Shown: positions 23,402 to 23,930 of the stretch, in pieces
How positions within the stretch are numbered: position 1 is the first letter of the stretch
Layout: each line of letters begins with the position of its first letter
Source of the DNA: DATNBT01 sp964579765
Lineage (GTDB): Bacteria > Acidobacteriota > Vicinamibacteria > Vicinamibacterales > CAVVIG01
Reading direction: 5' to 3'
Assembly (NCBI GenBank): GCA_964579765.1
Contig: CAZOIK010000436.1
Span: 1-23,930, forward strand
DNA: 23,930 bases
Notes under the pieces: model-generated
Told to the model about the DNA's origin: nothing
Seen by the model: only the letters and a program-made list of their open reading frames with translations
Databases searched by the model: none
Program-made: the position numbers and the translations under genes

Positions 23402-23930
23402 CACCGGCAACGCAGCAGACACGCAGGTCATTCGCATTCAGATTCGGATTCCGCCCGGACACACGGAAGACGGCGACCATGTCGGCACGCCGGCGTGGCA
23501 GCGCGTCGATCGCGGCGCGCTCGAGCGCGAGCTCGCCGCCGCCGTACGCGGCGAGGTCAGGTTCGGCGGCGGCGACCGCGGGATGTACGCGTCGGACGCC
23601 GGCAACTACCGCATGGTGCCGCTCGGCGTCGTGCTGCCGCGCGACGCGGAAGACGTGGAGCGCGCGCTCGAGATCTGCCGACGGCGGCGCGTGCCGATCT
23701 TCGCGCGGGGCGGCGGCACCGGCATTCCCGGACAGACGGTGAACGACGGCCTGCTCTTCGACTTCTCGAAGTACATGGATCGCATCGTCGAGCTCGACGC
23801 CACCGCGCGGCGCGCGCGCGTGCAGCCGGGCGTCATTCTCGACAGCCTGCGGCACGCGGCGAATCGCTTCGGGTTGACGTTCGGTCCGGATCCGGCGACG
23901 CACAGCCGCTGCACCCTGGGCGGCATGATC
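23388..23930 (+). CDS. FAD-linked oxidase (2-hydroxyacid / D-lactate dehydrogenase-type), 3' truncated
   Basis: The first 181 codons of a larger gene that runs off the right edge. The ATG at 23388 follows GCGAGGA (spacing 8) and overlaps the LarA-like stop by 14 bases. Residues 55 to 181 match the vanillyl-alcohol-oxidase-type FAD domain: DRGMYASDAGNYRMVPLGVVL, ALEICRRRRVPIFARGGGTG (the FAD pyrophosphate loop), then RVQPGVILDSLRHAANRFGL and FGPDPATHSRCTLGGMI. The DxGNYR start and the GPDPATH motif are typical of the long FAD- and Fe-S-binding members (YdiJ-like). The natural substrate is likely D-lactate, D-2-hydroxyglutarate or a related acid. Being coupled to a LarA-like gene favours lactate-type chemistry. 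The first 40 residues are a variable, polar extension. Confidence 0.9.
   Translation, partial: MATADTGNAADTQVIRIQIRIPPGHTEDGDHVGTPAWQRVDRGALERELAAAVRGEVRFGGGDRGMYASDAGNYRMVPLGVVLPRDAEDVERALEICRRRRVPIFARGGGTGIPGQTVNDGLLFDFSKYMDRIVELDATARRARVQPGVILDSLRHAANRFGLTFGPDPATHSRCTLGGMI

Overview
The window is a gene-dense, high-G+C bacterial chromosome segment. The gene content includes a stand-alone glucose-6-phosphate isomerase of the kind elsewhere fused to transaldolase, a sigma-54 activator with a TPR sensor, a KirBac channel, MacB/FtsX-type ABC genes and an RND pump. Together with the high G+C, this suggests Acidobacteriota, perhaps the Vicinamibacteria. That placement is an inference from gene content only. 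I see no insertion sequence, phage gene, tRNA, rRNA or CRISPR array.

Layout. (1) 1-3899 (+): an RND efflux operon, with the 3' part of a periplasmic adaptor and an MdtB/MdtC-like permease whose reading frame breaks just before the last membrane helix. (2) 3920-9376 (-): a compact run of seven genes read leftwards: a small coiled-coil protein, a TesA-like SGNH hydrolase, a YbbA-like ATPase, a YbbP-like permease, a DksA/TraR zinc-finger protein, an unknown helical protein and folK. Most of these overlap by 4 to 13 bases; the DksA-like gene appears to have its own promoter. (3) 9385-14376 (+): pgi, then a cysteine-rich protein of unknown function translationally coupled to a TPR / GAF-like / AAA+ / Fis sigma-54 activator. 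(4) 14377-15132: a long gene-free stretch holding a strong hairpin, about 18 diverged tandem units of 21 bp, a 23-bp near-palindrome and an AT-rich promoter-like tract. This is the most unusual part of the window. (5) 15133-17102: a PilZ protein (+) facing a metallo-beta-lactamase-fold hydrolase and a DedA membrane protein (-). (6) 17217-20310 (+): a series of small membrane proteins, two of them possible b-type haem proteins, then a KirBac potassium channel and a short GIY-YIG protein. (7) 20346-23930 (+): a pyruvate-oxidase-like ThDP enzyme, a LarA-like protein and the start of an FAD-linked 2-hydroxyacid dehydrogenase-like gene, which together look like a lactate/pyruvate oxidation module.

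Several genes have a -10-like hexamer 6 to 8 bases before the start codon and no Shine-Dalgarno sequence, suggesting leaderless transcripts, including a very tight divergent pair around 9374-9396. The best candidates for something undescribed are the 21-bp periodic intergenic array beside the sigma-54 regulator, that regulator with its cysteine-rich partner, and the membrane-protein set at 17217-18977.
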